From Rhizobacter sp. (GTDB lineage Bacteria; Pseudomonadota; Gammaproteobacteria; Burkholderiales; Burkholderiaceae_C), in NCBI GenBank assembly GCA_025355545.1, contig JANXZN010000020.1, forward strand, positions 1 to 32,396: DNA of 32,396 nucleotides, written 5' to 3'. Position 1 is the stretch's first letter. Every line of letters starts with the position of its first letter. The position numbers and the translations under genes were made by a program. The notes beneath the pieces are model-generated. The model was not told the DNA's origin. It searched no databases and was given only the letters and a program-made list of their open reading frames with translations. This document shows, piece after piece, positions 6,908 to 15,365 of this stretch.

Positions 6908-8211
6908 GTGATGGTTCGCTTGATGTCAACGGTGACGGCCTGGCGCCGCATCGCCGCTCGATAGACGTCCAGCATGCGGTCGACCTTGAGTTCCCAGTCG
7001 AATTCGGACCGGACCTTGGCCAGGCCGACTTCGCCCAGGCGCTTGCGCCCTGGTGCAGACTGCGCCATCGCGACCATCGCAGCGGCGAACGCATCGACGA
7101 TCCCGGTGCGTGATGTCGGTTGCACCAGCACGCCGCAGCGCGGGTCGAGGTAGTCGAGCGGGCCCCCCCACGCCGTGGCGATCACCGGCTTGGCCATCGA
7201 CATCGCTTCGAGCACCACCGCGCCGCCGCACTCGAGCAGGCTGGGCAGCACCAGGCAATCGGCCTCTCGCAGGCGCCGGGCGCACACCGCCTGCGCCAGC
7301 CAGCCGGCGAAGTGGACCGTTCCGGCCGGCCCCGCGTCCGTGCCGGCGATTCCCAGTTCAGCGGCCAGCGTTTCGAGCCCGGCCCGCTCGCTGCCATCGC
7401 CCAGGACCAGCAGGCGCATCGGCGCCTGCGCACGCGCCCGGGCGAATGCGCGCAGCAACAGGTCGACGGCCTTCCAGTCGACGAGGCGGCCCATGAATGC
7501 GAAGGTGACGACTGCATGGTCTGCTGGGTCCAGCCGCTCGGGCGGCGCCTGCCACAGGCTCAGGTCGACGCCGTTTTCCACCAGCTCGATCACGTTCGTG
7601 CAAACGCCCGCGGGCAGCGCGGCGCGGGTGCGCAGGTTCGCCACCAGCAGCGTCGCGGCGCGGCGCTTGCCGGGCATCAACGCATTCAGCAGCGCGGCGC
7701 TGGCGCGGCCGAGCCCGAGCAGCGCGCGTTCGATGCCGCCGCGGTTGCGCCGGAATGCGGGCGGGTAGTCCATGCCGCCGTTCATCGGCCCGATCACGAC
7801 CGGCACACCGAAGCCGAACAGCATCGAGGGCTCCCGCGGCGACACCGGCATCGGCTGGTGCACGACCGTGATGCCCTGCTCGCGCACGAGCCGGCGCACC
7901 AGCCGGCGTTGCGCCAGCTGCGTCGACAGGCGCGACAGGAACCCGGTCGTGAAGTACGCGATCTGCGGCGGCAGGCGCCGGCCGATCTGCCACATGGCGC
8001 GATGCCAGGCCGTGTCCTCGATGTAAAGGATGCGTTCGTCACCGGGGTAGAGCTGCGTGAGCTCGGCGCGCGTGCGCGCATGCGTCACCAGCCACACCGG
8101 GATGCCGCGCCGGCGCAGCACGCGGAAGTAATGCAGCGGCAACGCGGCTTCGCCGCCGAAGCGCGCCGACGCGTGCTCGGCGGCGATCAGGACACGCAGA
8201 TCGTCGGTCAA
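6904..8211 (-). CDS. GT4-family glycosyltransferase (TTG start)
   Basis: A 435-residue GT-B glycosyltransferase for EPS assembly. The N-terminus MTDDLRVLIAAEHASARFGGEAAL carries the Gly-rich acceptor-side loop. Downstream are VVIGPMNGGMDYP, FAFMGRLVDWKAVDLLLRAF, the donor site with ECGGAVVLEAM (intact EX7E) and a C-terminal helix. No ATG or GTG occurs near the expected N-terminus. The first codon is TTG at 8211, preceded on the coding strand by a GGGGGG run about six bases upstream, which supports it as a ribosome binding site. A 152 bp gap separates it from the upstream GT25 gene, an unusual spacing here, and may hold an internal promoter. The substrate is unknown. Confidence 0.88.
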   Translation of the reverse strand: MTDDLRVLIAAEHASARFGGEAALPLHYFRVLRRRGIPVWLVTHARTRAELTQLYPGDERILYIEDTAWHRAMWQIGRRLPPQIAYFTTGFLSRLSTQLAQRRLVRRLVREQGITVVHQPMPVSPREPSMLFGFGVPVVIGPMNGGMDYPPAFRRNRGGIERALLGLGRASAALLNALMPGKRRAATLLVANLRTRAALPAGVCTNVIELVENGVDLSLWQAPPERLDPADHAVVTFAFMGRLVDWKAVDLLLRAFARARAQAPMRLLVLGDGSERAGLETLAAELGIAGTDAGPAGTVHFAGWLAQAVCARRLREADCLVLPSLLECGGAVVLEAMSMAKPVIATAWGGPLDYLDPRCGVLVQPTSRTGIVDAFAAAMVAMAQSAPGRKRLGEVGLAKVRSEFDWELKVDRMLDVYRAAMRRQAVTVDIKRTIT

Positions 8212-8363
8212 TCTTTACCCCCCGCTGACCACGCCGCATCGACGGCGAACATCTGGGTGACTCGCGCGTCGCACGGTCGGTCGCGTGTGCCGGCCAACGC
8301 CAGCAGTGGAATGCGTCGCCGAGAGAAATCTCGGTCGCTCATTCGATTGCGCACCCCGATCCA
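8212..8363 (-). other. 152 bp gap inside the glycosyltransferase operon
   Basis: This is the largest non-coding gap in the minus-strand glycosyltransferase block, where most neighbours overlap. It contains a perfect CCGAGA-GAAA-TCTCGG hairpin (8319-8334) and the G-rich ribosome binding site for the TTG start at 8211. No coding potential and no clear promoter were seen. Confidence 0.5.
8319..8334 (-). terminator. hairpin 30 bases after the GT25 gene
   Basis: On the plus strand it reads CCGAGA-GAAA-TCTCGG, a perfect 6 bp stem with a 4-base loop, just past the stop of the minus-strand GT25 gene. There is no T-run on the minus strand. It may reduce read-through or stabilise the upstream mRNA. 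Confidence 0.35.
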
Positions 8364-9077
8364 CTAGCCGTTGCGGGCGCGACGCACCGCTGAAGTGAAG
8401 TACCGTACACCGGGCATCCGATCAAACCAACGAAGTGCATGGATGTCGGTACGCGACGCGCGCTGGTACCCAAGTGCCGGCACCGCAACCAGCGTCGCGT
8501 AGCACGGGTTGGCTCGGCGGAAGAAACTGTACGCACCGTCCACGTGCATTGGCCCCCCGTCCGGATGGCCTGCGCTGCGCTCCAGCATCGCCTCCAGATA
8601 CTTCGCCAGGGCCGGGATCACCGCCCCTTTGAAGCCGACGAAATGAGTGGTCCTCACCACAATCGTCGGTGAAATCGCGACGCATGCATCGACGGACTCG
8701 GGAAGCCGATCCATTTCATAGCCACCGTAGAAAATCGCCCAACCCAGCGCTTCGAGATGCGCCCAAACCGTCGGCGCACGGGTCGCGAAGTCTCGGGAAA
8801 AATTCAGGTCGTCCTCCAGAATCAGGATCCGATCCGACCGTGCCGCCGCAGCATCGCGAAGCACGCTCAAATGACTCATGAAGCATCCACGAGCGCCGAT
8901 GCTCGGAAAATCACCGGCGTCCTCCGGTCGCACGGCCTGAACCAGCCGTACCTTCTCGTTCCCTGTGATGCTGAGCCCAATGCGCCCAAGTTGCTCGGCC
9001 ATTTCGGCGCGACGGTCGCTGCGGCTGGCGAGGTTGATGATGGAGATGCGGTCGAAGTTGCCCAGCGAATTCTGCAT
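8364..9077 (-). CDS. GT25-family (LPS biosynthesis type) glycosyltransferase
   Basis: A 237-residue protein of the GT25 family, whose members transfer galactose or related sugars to LPS or other surface glycans. It begins MQNSLGNFDRISIINLASRSDRR, the typical N-terminal IINLxxRxDRR motif, followed by GARGCFMSHLSVLRDA and the acidic ILILEDDLNF. GT25 proteins normally have these three blocks in this order. The ORF track extends it to 9203, but that start overlaps the preceding WecG-type gene. The ATG at 9077 lies 10 bases after that gene's stop and matches the family N-terminus. Its base composition looks less GC-rich than its upstream neighbour, which suggests a separate origin. The specific sugar is unknown. 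Confidence 0.85.
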   Translation of the reverse strand: MQNSLGNFDRISIINLASRSDRRAEMAEQLGRIGLSITGNEKVRLVQAVRPEDAGDFPSIGARGCFMSHLSVLRDAAAARSDRILILEDDLNFSRDFATRAPTVWAHLEALGWAIFYGGYEMDRLPESVDACVAISPTIVVRTTHFVGFKGAVIPALAKYLEAMLERSAGHPDGGPMHVDGAYSFFRRANPCYATLVAVPALGYQRASRTDIHALRWFDRMPGVRYFTSAVRRARNG

Positions 9078-9087
9078 GGCGGTCGGA

Positions 9088-10248
9088 TCAGTCGTTACCA
9101 AGAAGTGCGTCGCGCGCCAGTTGGCGGCGTAAGTCTGCGCCAACGGCTCGGTTAGGGTTCTCGATGTCGAGGCCGCTTCGTGAGTCGAACCAGCCGCGGG
9201 CAACGAGCATCAACGCAATGAATGTGCCGCCGACCGCGGTCACCCCTGCCATGTCGACCGTGAGATGGAAATCGTCGGCAGCGCAGCGCGCCAACGCGGC
9301 GCGCAGCGCGCCGATGCCGCCTTCGCCGCGCCAGTCGCCGCCGAGCCGCAGCATGTGACCGCGCGGCGTGCGCGTCAGGTCGAGTTGCGCCGGCAGTACC
9401 GCGCCCGGATCGAGCCCGCGCCAGCGGCGCGCCTCGAGCGCGTCTGGCAGCACGCACGTCAGCAACAGCCTCGACAAGGCGACGCCGTCCCGCCAGTAGC
9501 GCCGCCACAGCGACGGCTCCTCCTTGATGCGCCAGAGCCATTCGAGTCCCAGGGACTGCATCCTGCGCGGTGCCCGCGCCACCGTGCCGGCCGCGAAATT
9601 GACGACCGCGCCCAGGTGCGAGAGCACCGGTGCGGTCAGCCGCGCGGCGTTGTGCTCGATCCAGGCCTGACCCTTGGCGGCGCCGAGCGACACGACGACG
9701 AACTGCGCGCCGCTGCGGTTGATGCGCACGATCTGGTCGTCGCCGCTCATCGATTCGATCGGGCCGAAGCCCGCGGCGTCGTGCCCGACGCAGCGCACGC
9801 CACCGCCGCGCCGATTGATGGCGTCGCAGGCGTGCGCCGCGGCGCCCGGCGGCCCACCGAACAGGTACACCGTGAGCGGCGGCCCGGCGTGCGCCTGCAG
9901 CGCCTCGAACACGTCGGCGCCCGACACCCGCTCGCGCACCGGCAGGCCCAGCAGCCGCGCGATCCAGACCAGCGGCATGCCGTCGACCAGGCTCAGGTCG
10001 CTGCGCAGCACCGAGCCGCGAAAGGCCGCATCGGCGCGCGCCGCGATCGCGAAGTTCAGGTTCGGCGTCGACACGAAGCAGCGGCTCCTGCTGAAGGCGG
10101 CGTCGCGAATGCGCTGCACCGCCTGCGCGACGTCGACCGCATCGAAGGGCAGGCCGAGGATGCACACCAGCCTGCGCTCGAAGTCGACCCGGCGCGCGGG
10201 CGCCGCGTCGAGGGCAGCGGCAACGCGCGTGTCAGTGGCTGCGGTCAT
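9088..10248 (-). CDS. WecG/TagA/CpsF-type glycosyltransferase fused to a STAS-like domain
   Basis: A 386-residue two-domain protein. Residues about 15-255 match the WecG/TagA/CpsF (GT26) family, which transfers a HexNAc-type sugar to a lipid-linked acceptor at the inner membrane: FVSTPNLNFAIAA, VDGMPLVWIARLLG, VYLFGGPPGAA and WLWRIKEEPSLWRRY. The family's usual GxPKQExW motif appears here as GAAKGQAW. The C-terminal ~100 residues show the core pattern of a STAS-like domain (LTVDMAGVTAVGGTFIALMLVARG), uncommon for this family. The start is chosen as the ATG at 10248 (MTAATDTR), overlapping the GT2 gene's stop by 17 bases; the track's 10323 lies inside the GT2 gene. The tail could bind a partner protein or be regulatory; that is inference. 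Confidence 0.85.
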   Translation of the reverse strand: MTAATDTRVAAALDAAPARRVDFERRLVCILGLPFDAVDVAQAVQRIRDAAFSRSRCFVSTPNLNFAIAARADAAFRGSVLRSDLSLVDGMPLVWIARLLGLPVRERVSGADVFEALQAHAGPPLTVYLFGGPPGAAAHACDAINRRGGGVRCVGHDAAGFGPIESMSGDDQIVRINRSGAQFVVVSLGAAKGQAWIEHNAARLTAPVLSHLGAVVNFAAGTVARAPRRMQSLGLEWLWRIKEEPSLWRRYWRDGVALSRLLLTCVLPDALEARRWRGLDPGAVLPAQLDLTRTPRGHMLRLGGDWRGEGGIGALRAALARCAADDFHLTVDMAGVTAVGGTFIALMLVARGWFDSRSGLDIENPNRAVGADLRRQLARDALLGND

Positions 10249-11449
10249 CGCGTTTGGTGCGCACCCATTCGACCTGGCGCTTCGTGAACAGTCGAACATA
10301 GACCGGGATTTTGGCAGCGACATACAGCGGCAGACCGAGCAGTTCGCGCCCCGTGACGATGTGCCTGGCCCCGCGCCACCAGGCCGCCATCACGCCCGCG
10401 ACCAGCAGCGCCAGCGCCACGGCCGCCACGCCGGCCGGCGACGCGTCGGCGCCGAACCACCACCACGCCAGATCGATCACCAGCAGCGTGCCGAGGGCGA
10501 GCACCAGCGCCGCCAGCGGCGGCACCATCAGGTCCAGCGCCAGCGCCGCCGACGCGGCGTCGCGCCGGGCCAGCGCACTCATCAGCAGACGCGGGCCGCT
10601 CCGGGCGATCACCGACAGATGGCCGTGCTCCCAGCGCGTGCGCTGCGCCCGCGCGCCGGCAGCGTCGATCGGGAACACGCTGCTGACCAGCGCCTGCGGG
10701 CAAAACAGCGGTGCGGCCCCGGCGCCGGCCAGATCCAGGCCGAGCTGCATGTCCTCGACCAGATGGCCGGAGGCCAGCGGCGCGGCGCGGATCAGCGCCC
10801 ACGGGAACGCCATGCCGGTGCCCATCAGCTGGCAGGGCCAACCCAGCACCGCGCTGCCGAGCGGGCGGACCTTGTTCTTCACGAGCCAGGCGAACTCGGC
10901 GATACGCAGCCCCAGCGCCGCGCCGGGCGGCGCATGCATCAGGTACAGCGCCTGCACCGGCCGCCCCGACGCCAGGCAGCGGTGCGCGAGGCGCTCGAGC
11001 GCGTGCGGCGCGACGATGCAGTCGGCGTCGACGATCACGACCACCGCGGGCGGATCGCGCCGATCGTGCTCCAGCCAGCGCACGCCGTGATCGAGCGCGT
11101 AGCCCTTGCCGCGGCGTTGCGCGTCGGCGCGCTCGGTGACCTCGGCACCCGCGGCGCGCGCGATCGCCGCGGTGGCGTCGCTGCAGTTGTCGGCGACCAC
11201 CAGCAGCCGGTCGCGCGGGCCGAGTTGCGCACGCACGGCGGCGATCGCGGCGGTGATGCCCGCGGCCTCGTCGTGCGCCGGCATCAGCACCGCGAGCGTG
11301 TCGCGGCGCGGCGGCGCCGCATCCGCCTCGTCGGGCCGAGCGCGTCTCGTCACCGCCGCAACCAGCTGCAGGAACAGCACACCCGCCGGCACGGCCATCA
11401 GCAGCGTGACCAACAGCAGCCCGAGGCCGATGACGTCGCGCAGGCTCAT
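10232..11449 (-). CDS. GT2-family membrane glycosyltransferase
   Basis: A 405-residue inner-membrane processive-type GT2 enzyme. It has an N-terminal membrane segment (GLGLLLVTLLMAVPAGVLFL), the GT-A domain with LAVLMPAHDEAAGI, VVADNCSDATA, RGKGYALDHG and VVIVDADC (DxD), a later VEDMQLG, and AQRTRWEHGHL, an intact QxxRW motif of cellulose-synthase-like GT2 enzymes. Two or three membrane segments follow near the C-terminus (VPPLAALVLALGTLLVI, VAAVALALLVAGVMA). The track's ORF to 12415 is a frame open by chance; the real start is the ATG at 11449, which overlaps the upstream GT4 stop by four bases (ATGA). The role is sugar transfer in EPS synthesis at the membrane. QxxRW suits a polymerising or repeat-unit transferase, but the donor is unknown. 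Confidence 0.9.
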   Translation of the reverse strand: MSLRDVIGLGLLLVTLLMAVPAGVLFLQLVAAVTRRARPDEADAAPPRRDTLAVLMPAHDEAAGITAAIAAVRAQLGPRDRLLVVADNCSDATAAIARAAGAEVTERADAQRRGKGYALDHGVRWLEHDRRDPPAVVVIVDADCIVAPHALERLAHRCLASGRPVQALYLMHAPPGAALGLRIAEFAWLVKNKVRPLGSAVLGWPCQLMGTGMAFPWALIRAAPLASGHLVEDMQLGLDLAGAGAAPLFCPQALVSSVFPIDAAGARAQRTRWEHGHLSVIARSGPRLLMSALARRDAASAALALDLMVPPLAALVLALGTLLVIDLAWWWFGADASPAGVAAVALALLVAGVMAAWWRGARHIVTGRELLGLPLYVAAKIPVYVRLFTKRQVEWVRTKRDDRSH

Positions 11450-12714
11450 CGGGCCGGCCCGGCGGCATCGGGTACAGCGACCGTAACGCGGTCGGGGCCC
11501 GCAAACAGCGCCGCCAGCTTCGCCGCCTCGCGGTCGATGTCGTGCCGTTCCAGCACGCGCCGGTGCGCGGCGGCACCCATGCGTTCGAGCACGTCGGGCG
11601 ACGCCGCGAGGCAGGCCTGGATGGCGCTCGCCAGCGCGTCGATGTCGCCGGCCGGCACCAGCCAACCGTTCTCGCCGTCGCGCACCAGCTCCGGAATGCC
11701 GGCCACGAAGGTCGTGATGACCGGTCGGCGCAGCGCCATCGCCTCCATGATCACGACCGGCAGGCCCTCGGCGAAGCTCGGCAGCACCAGCGCGCGCGCG
11801 GCGACGATCTCGGCGCGCACTTCGGCGCTGCCGATCCAGCCGGTGATGCGCACCTGGGAGCGCAAGCCGAGCCGCTCGATCAGGGCCTCGATCTCGGCGC
11901 GCAGCTCGCCGTCGCCGGCCAGCACGAGTTCGAGCGCCACACCCTGGGCAAGCACACGCTGCAGCGCCTGCACCAGCAGCAACTGCCCCTTCTGCTCGCA
12001 CAGGCGCCCGACGCACACCAGCCGCGGCGCGGCGGCCACGCCGGTCGCCAAGCCGTCGTGAAACACGCGCTCGAGCCCGCAGTGCACGACCTGCACCTTG
12101 TGCCAGTGCGCCTGCGGCAACCAGCGGTAGAGCTGGCTGCGGCCGAAGGAACTGATCGCGACGACGAACGCGGCGCGCCGGCCCTTCTCGCCGAGCCCGA
12201 GCGCCTCGGGCTTGTCGAACTCTTCGGGCCCGTGCACCGTGAAGCTGTAGGGCGGCCCGCCGAGCACGCGGGCCAGCATCGCGACCTCGGCCGGGTTGGT
12301 GCCGAAATGCGCGTGCAGGTGATCGATGCGTTCGGCCGCGAGCCAGCCGACAAGCTCGGCGGCCTCGGCCAGGTAGGCCAGGTGGTGGAACAGCGTGCGC
12401 CCCGAGCGGCGCCACATCGACAGCGCCAGGCGCGCAGCCGCCACAAAGCGGCCGGGACGCGCCAACCCGAGCCGGGCGGCGGCGAGCAAGGGCGGCACCA
12501 GGCCGCGCTGCAACAGGTAGCGCGTGCGCGAGCGCTCGGCCTCGTCGGCGGGATCGGCCAGCGCGTCGCTCCAGCCGCGTACCGCGATGCGCAGCACCGC
12601 GACGCCCCGCCGCTCCAGCGCCAGGATCTCGCGCCGGATGAAGCTGTGGCTGACCTTCGGGTACTGGTTGATCAGGTACGCGACGCGCCGCGGCGAAGTG
12701 GGCGAGGCGCTCAT
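11446..12714 (-). CDS. GT4-family glycosyltransferase (colanic-acid type)
   Basis: A 422-residue GT-B glycosyltransferase. The N-terminus RVAYLINQYPKVSHSFIRREI is typical of the colanic-acid/EPS GT4 subfamily, which acts in repeat-unit assembly on the cytoplasmic face of the inner membrane. The rest has DHLHAHFGTNPAEVA, PYSFTVHGPEEFD, RLVCVGRLCEQKGQLLLVQAL, the donor motif EGLPVVIMEAM (intact EX7E) and NGWLVPAGD. The track starts this frame at 13290, inside another gene; the ATG at 12714 (MSASPTSPRRVAYL) overlaps the upstream GT2 stop by four bases and is the likely start. The sugar specificity cannot be read from the sequence. Confidence 0.92.
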   Translation of the reverse strand: MSASPTSPRRVAYLINQYPKVSHSFIRREILALERRGVAVLRIAVRGWSDALADPADEAERSRTRYLLQRGLVPPLLAAARLGLARPGRFVAAARLALSMWRRSGRTLFHHLAYLAEAAELVGWLAAERIDHLHAHFGTNPAEVAMLARVLGGPPYSFTVHGPEEFDKPEALGLGEKGRRAAFVVAISSFGRSQLYRWLPQAHWHKVQVVHCGLERVFHDGLATGVAAAPRLVCVGRLCEQKGQLLLVQALQRVLAQGVALELVLAGDGELRAEIEALIERLGLRSQVRITGWIGSAEVRAEIVAARALVLPSFAEGLPVVIMEAMALRRPVITTFVAGIPELVRDGENGWLVPAGDIDALASAIQACLAASPDVLERMGAAAHRRVLERHDIDREAAKLAALFAGPDRVTVAVPDAAGPAR

Positions 12715-13721
12715 TTGTATTCGATCAGCACGGCGCGCCGACGGCGCGCGTGCAGCAGCCAAGATTTCATCTGCCCCAGCGCCTCGGGGAACTTGCCCGC
12801 GACCAGGAAGAACGCGCGTGCCCAGCGCGCGCGCGCAGGCCCCGGAAAGCGCCACGCGAGCCGGGCCACCTGCAGCGGATAAAGCGCCAGCCCCCACCAC
12901 GCCACCGCACCCACGCCGAGCGCCGCCATGGCCAAGGCGAGCGGGATCCCCGCACCCCAGACCCAGGCGCTGCGCGACTCCCGCACCCAGTGCCGCTCGG
13001 GCGGCGCGCCGTGCAAGCGCACCCCTTCCGCGTACGCGAAACCGGCGCGCAGACAACGCCGCCACCACTGGCCGAAGCGGGTCATCGCGGCATCGTGCCA
13101 GGCCATCTCGGCGTCGAGGCGCCAGACCCGCCAACCGCGTGCGCGCAGGCGAACGCAGAGTTCGGGCTCCTCGCCCGCGATCAGGTCGGCGCGAAACCCG
13201 TCGACCTGCTGCCACGCCGCGATGCGCATCATCGCGATGCCGCCGCAGGCCTTCGCCTCGCCGACCGGCGTGTTCCATTCCATGTCGCACAGCAGGTTGT
13301 AGATCGAGCGGTCCGGAAAGCGCTCACGCAGGCGGCCGCAGACGACGCCGATGTCGGCATGCTGGTCCAGGAAAGCGACGGCCGCTTCGAGCCAACCAGC
13401 GACGACTTCGCAGTCGCCGTCGACGAACTGGATCAGTTCCAGCGCCGGTGCGAGCGCCTGCAGCCTGCGCACGCCCTCGTTGCGCGCCCGCGCCGCTGTG
13501 AAGGGCCGGGACATGTCGAGCGCGTGCACGACCGCGCCGGCGGCACGGGCCAGCGCGACCGAGTCGTCGGTCGAGCCTGAATCGACGTACACGACGCGCT
13601 GCGACGCTGCGACGACCGATCGCAGGCAGCGCGCCAGCCGCTCGCCTTCGTTGCGGCCGATCACGACGATGCCCAGCCGCGCCGTATCGGGGTTTGCGCC
13701 GTGTTGGACGTGCGGGAACAT
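12711..13721 (-). CDS. GT2-family glycosyltransferase
   Basis: A 336-residue GT2 (GT-A) enzyme. It opens with LGIVVIGRNEGERLARCLRS, followed by VVYVDSGSTDDS and LELIQFVDGDCEVV with the DxD-type metal site, then ADLIAGEEPELCVRLRARGW, the acidic region preceding the catalytic base. The C-terminal third has a hydrophobic stretch (GAGIPLALAMAALGVGAVAWWGLALYPL), suggesting membrane anchoring. It starts at the ATG at 13721, 15 bases after the upstream gene's stop, and its stop overlaps the next gene by ATGA. The role is sugar transfer in the EPS repeat unit; substrate unknown. Confidence 0.9.
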   Translation of the reverse strand: MFPHVQHGANPDTARLGIVVIGRNEGERLARCLRSVVAASQRVVYVDSGSTDDSVALARAAGAVVHALDMSRPFTAARARNEGVRRLQALAPALELIQFVDGDCEVVAGWLEAAVAFLDQHADIGVVCGRLRERFPDRSIYNLLCDMEWNTPVGEAKACGGIAMMRIAAWQQVDGFRADLIAGEEPELCVRLRARGWRVWRLDAEMAWHDAAMTRFGQWWRRCLRAGFAYAEGVRLHGAPPERHWVRESRSAWVWGAGIPLALAMAALGVGAVAWWGLALYPLQVARLAWRFPGPARARWARAFFLVAGKFPEALGQMKSWLLHARRRRAVLIEYK

Positions 13722-13736
13722 GCTGCGAGCCTGGCC

Positions 13737-14699
13737 TCAGCGCGTCGGGCGGAGCGCCCAGCCGGTGCGGCGCAGCAGCGCCCAGGTGAGCACGGCGTGC
13801 TGCCAGTACGGCCCGGTGCCGCGCAGCGTGCGACGGCGCAGCAGCCACTTCAGCGTCAGCAGCGCGTCGGCCAGGGTCACGAGCCCCATGTTCTGCCACA
13901 GGCCGACGCGGCCGTGGTGCTTGCGGTGGTACAGCAGGCTGCTCTCGATCTGCAGCGCAGAGATCTGCCGCCCGGCAGACGTGAGCTCGGCGTCCGACTT
14001 CGCGCTCTCGCCGCCGATGTGCACGACGGTCGTGTGCGGGTAGTACACGACCTGCCAGCCGGCGGCCTTGACCGCGCGGCAGTGGTCGACTTCTTCGTAA
14101 TACAGGAAGAAGCGCGGGTCGAACAGGCCGACCTGGTCGACGACGCCGCGGCGCACCAGGTAGTAGCAGCCGGGAACCCAGTCGCACGCGCGCGGCGACG
14201 CGTGATCCCAGGACATGTCGTCGATCATCCGGGTGCGTGGGAAGAAACGCTGCAGCCCGGCGCGCGCGACGAACTCGTTCCAGGGCGTCGGGAAATACCG
14301 GCACGAAGGCTGCAGCACGCCGTCGCGCCCCACCAGGCGCACGCCGAGCAGCGCGCAGGCGGGGTGTTCGTCGAGGTAGCGCACGGTCTGGCCGACGCTG
14401 TCGAGTGCGACGAACGCATCGGTGTTCAGCAGCAGCAGGTAGCGCCCGCGCGCGCTCGCCCGGGCCTGGTTGTTGGCGCGACCGAAGCCGACGTTGTCGG
14501 TGTTGAGCAGCAGCTCGCAGTCGGCGAACTCGCGGCGCAGCAACTCGGCCGAGCCGTCGCGCGAGCCATTGTCGACGATCACGATCTGCAGCCGCAGCCC
14601 CTCTGCACCGGCGCGCAGCGCGTCCACGCACGGCTGCAGCAGCGCGCGGGTGTTGTAGTTGACGATGATCGCCGTGACGTCGATGTCCGCGGAACTCAT
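13737..14699 (-). CDS. GT2-family glycosyltransferase, rhamnosyltransferase-like
   Basis: A 320-residue GT2 enzyme with the pattern of WbbL-type rhamnosyltransferases: VTAIIVNYNTRALLQPCVDAL, VIVDNGSRDGSAELL, NTDNVGFGRANNQA, LLLLNTDAFV with the metal-binding Asp, and FDPRFFLYYEEVDHCRAV. The rml genes in the same window make a rhamnose donor available, so a rhamnosyltransferase role is plausible, but the motifs alone do not prove the sugar. No membrane segments are evident apart from a weakly hydrophobic C-terminal part. The ATG at 14699 overlaps the acyltransferase stop by four bases, so the two genes are coupled. Confidence 0.88.
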   Translation of the reverse strand: MSSADIDVTAIIVNYNTRALLQPCVDALRAGAEGLRLQIVIVDNGSRDGSAELLRREFADCELLLNTDNVGFGRANNQARASARGRYLLLLNTDAFVALDSVGQTVRYLDEHPACALLGVRLVGRDGVLQPSCRYFPTPWNEFVARAGLQRFFPRTRMIDDMSWDHASPRACDWVPGCYYLVRRGVVDQVGLFDPRFFLYYEEVDHCRAVKAAGWQVVYYPHTTVVHIGGESAKSDAELTSAGRQISALQIESSLLYHRKHHGRVGLWQNMGLVTLADALLTLKWLLRRRTLRGTGPYWQHAVLTWALLRRTGWALRPTR

Positions 14700-15304
14700 G
14701 CGTCGCCGAAGAAATGCTGCACGCGCTGGCGCACGAGCTCGGGCTCGAGGGCGGGGTCATAGGGCCCGTCGCGGGTTTCGACCAGCGCGATCCACGGGTA
14801 CGCGTCGGAGCGCGTCTTCAAGCGCTCCATCAGTTCGGCGGTGCTGCAGATAAGCTTGGCCGGCACGCCGCCGACCACCACGCCCGGCGGCACGTCCTTG
14901 GTGACGACCGAGCCTGCGGCCACCACCGAGTCGGGCCCGATCGTCGTGTTCGGCATCACGATCGCGCCATGGCCGATAAAGCAGTTGTCGCGGATATCGA
15001 TCTTGCCGACCGCGTCCATCCGGGTCCCGTGGACGTTGTTGAGGATGCGCACGACCGCGTCGTGGCCGAGCAGCGTGCAGGCCGACAGCGCGTAGTTGTT
15101 GCCGATGCGGACATAGGCCGGATCGGTGATGTTCGCGCCGACGTTGATCGAGCACTTTTCGCCGATCGCGTACAGGCGCCGCTGGCTGCGCCAGTACTCG
15201 GCGTTCTCGAGGCTGTCGGGTCGGCACAGGCGCAGGTAGAACCAGCCGAAGCGGCCGTGTCTCCACGCCATGTGGCGAACGAACCGGCGAACCCATCCCA
15301 TCAT
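14696..15304 (-). CDS. hexapeptide-repeat acyltransferase
   Basis: A 202-residue acyltransferase of the left-handed beta-helix (hexapeptide) type, probably O-acetylating a sugar of the EPS. Hexapeptide turns are seen from about residue 60: NVGANITDP, YVRIGNNYALSACTLLGH, KIDIRDNCFIGHGAIVMPNTTIGPDSVVAAGSVVTKDVPPGVVVGGVPAKLI. FIGHGAIVMPNTTIG supplies the expected conserved His and VGGVPAK ends the helix. The track begins at 15385, but a Shine-Dalgarno-like GGAGA about nine bases before the ATG at 15304 (MMGWVRRF) favours that start. It lies 61 bases after the GT4 gene and overlaps the next gene. Confidence 0.9.
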   Translation of the reverse strand: MMGWVRRFVRHMAWRHGRFGWFYLRLCRPDSLENAEYWRSQRRLYAIGEKCSINVGANITDPAYVRIGNNYALSACTLLGHDAVVRILNNVHGTRMDAVGKIDIRDNCFIGHGAIVMPNTTIGPDSVVAAGSVVTKDVPPGVVVGGVPAKLICSTAELMERLKTRSDAYPWIALVETRDGPYDPALEPELVRQRVQHFFGDA

Positions 15305-15365
15305 TGCGCTATCTCCATAGTCATCGCGGCTGTTTGATGCGGCCCGCGCCGTGAGCAATGCACGG

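Noticed and set aside
9674-12061. 795-residue plus-strand ORF and similar long plus-strand ORFs over the glycosyltransferases (7120-8367, 9265-10287, 11542-12882)
   Set aside because: They are antisense to genes with clear family motifs and have the Arg/His/Gln-rich composition of shadow frames in GC-rich DNA.
11446-13290. Long minus-strand ORFs of 614 and 727 residues as single fused proteins
   Set aside because: Their N-terminal parts are chance open frames inside other genes; the family homology and ATGA overlaps set the real starts at 12714 and 11449.
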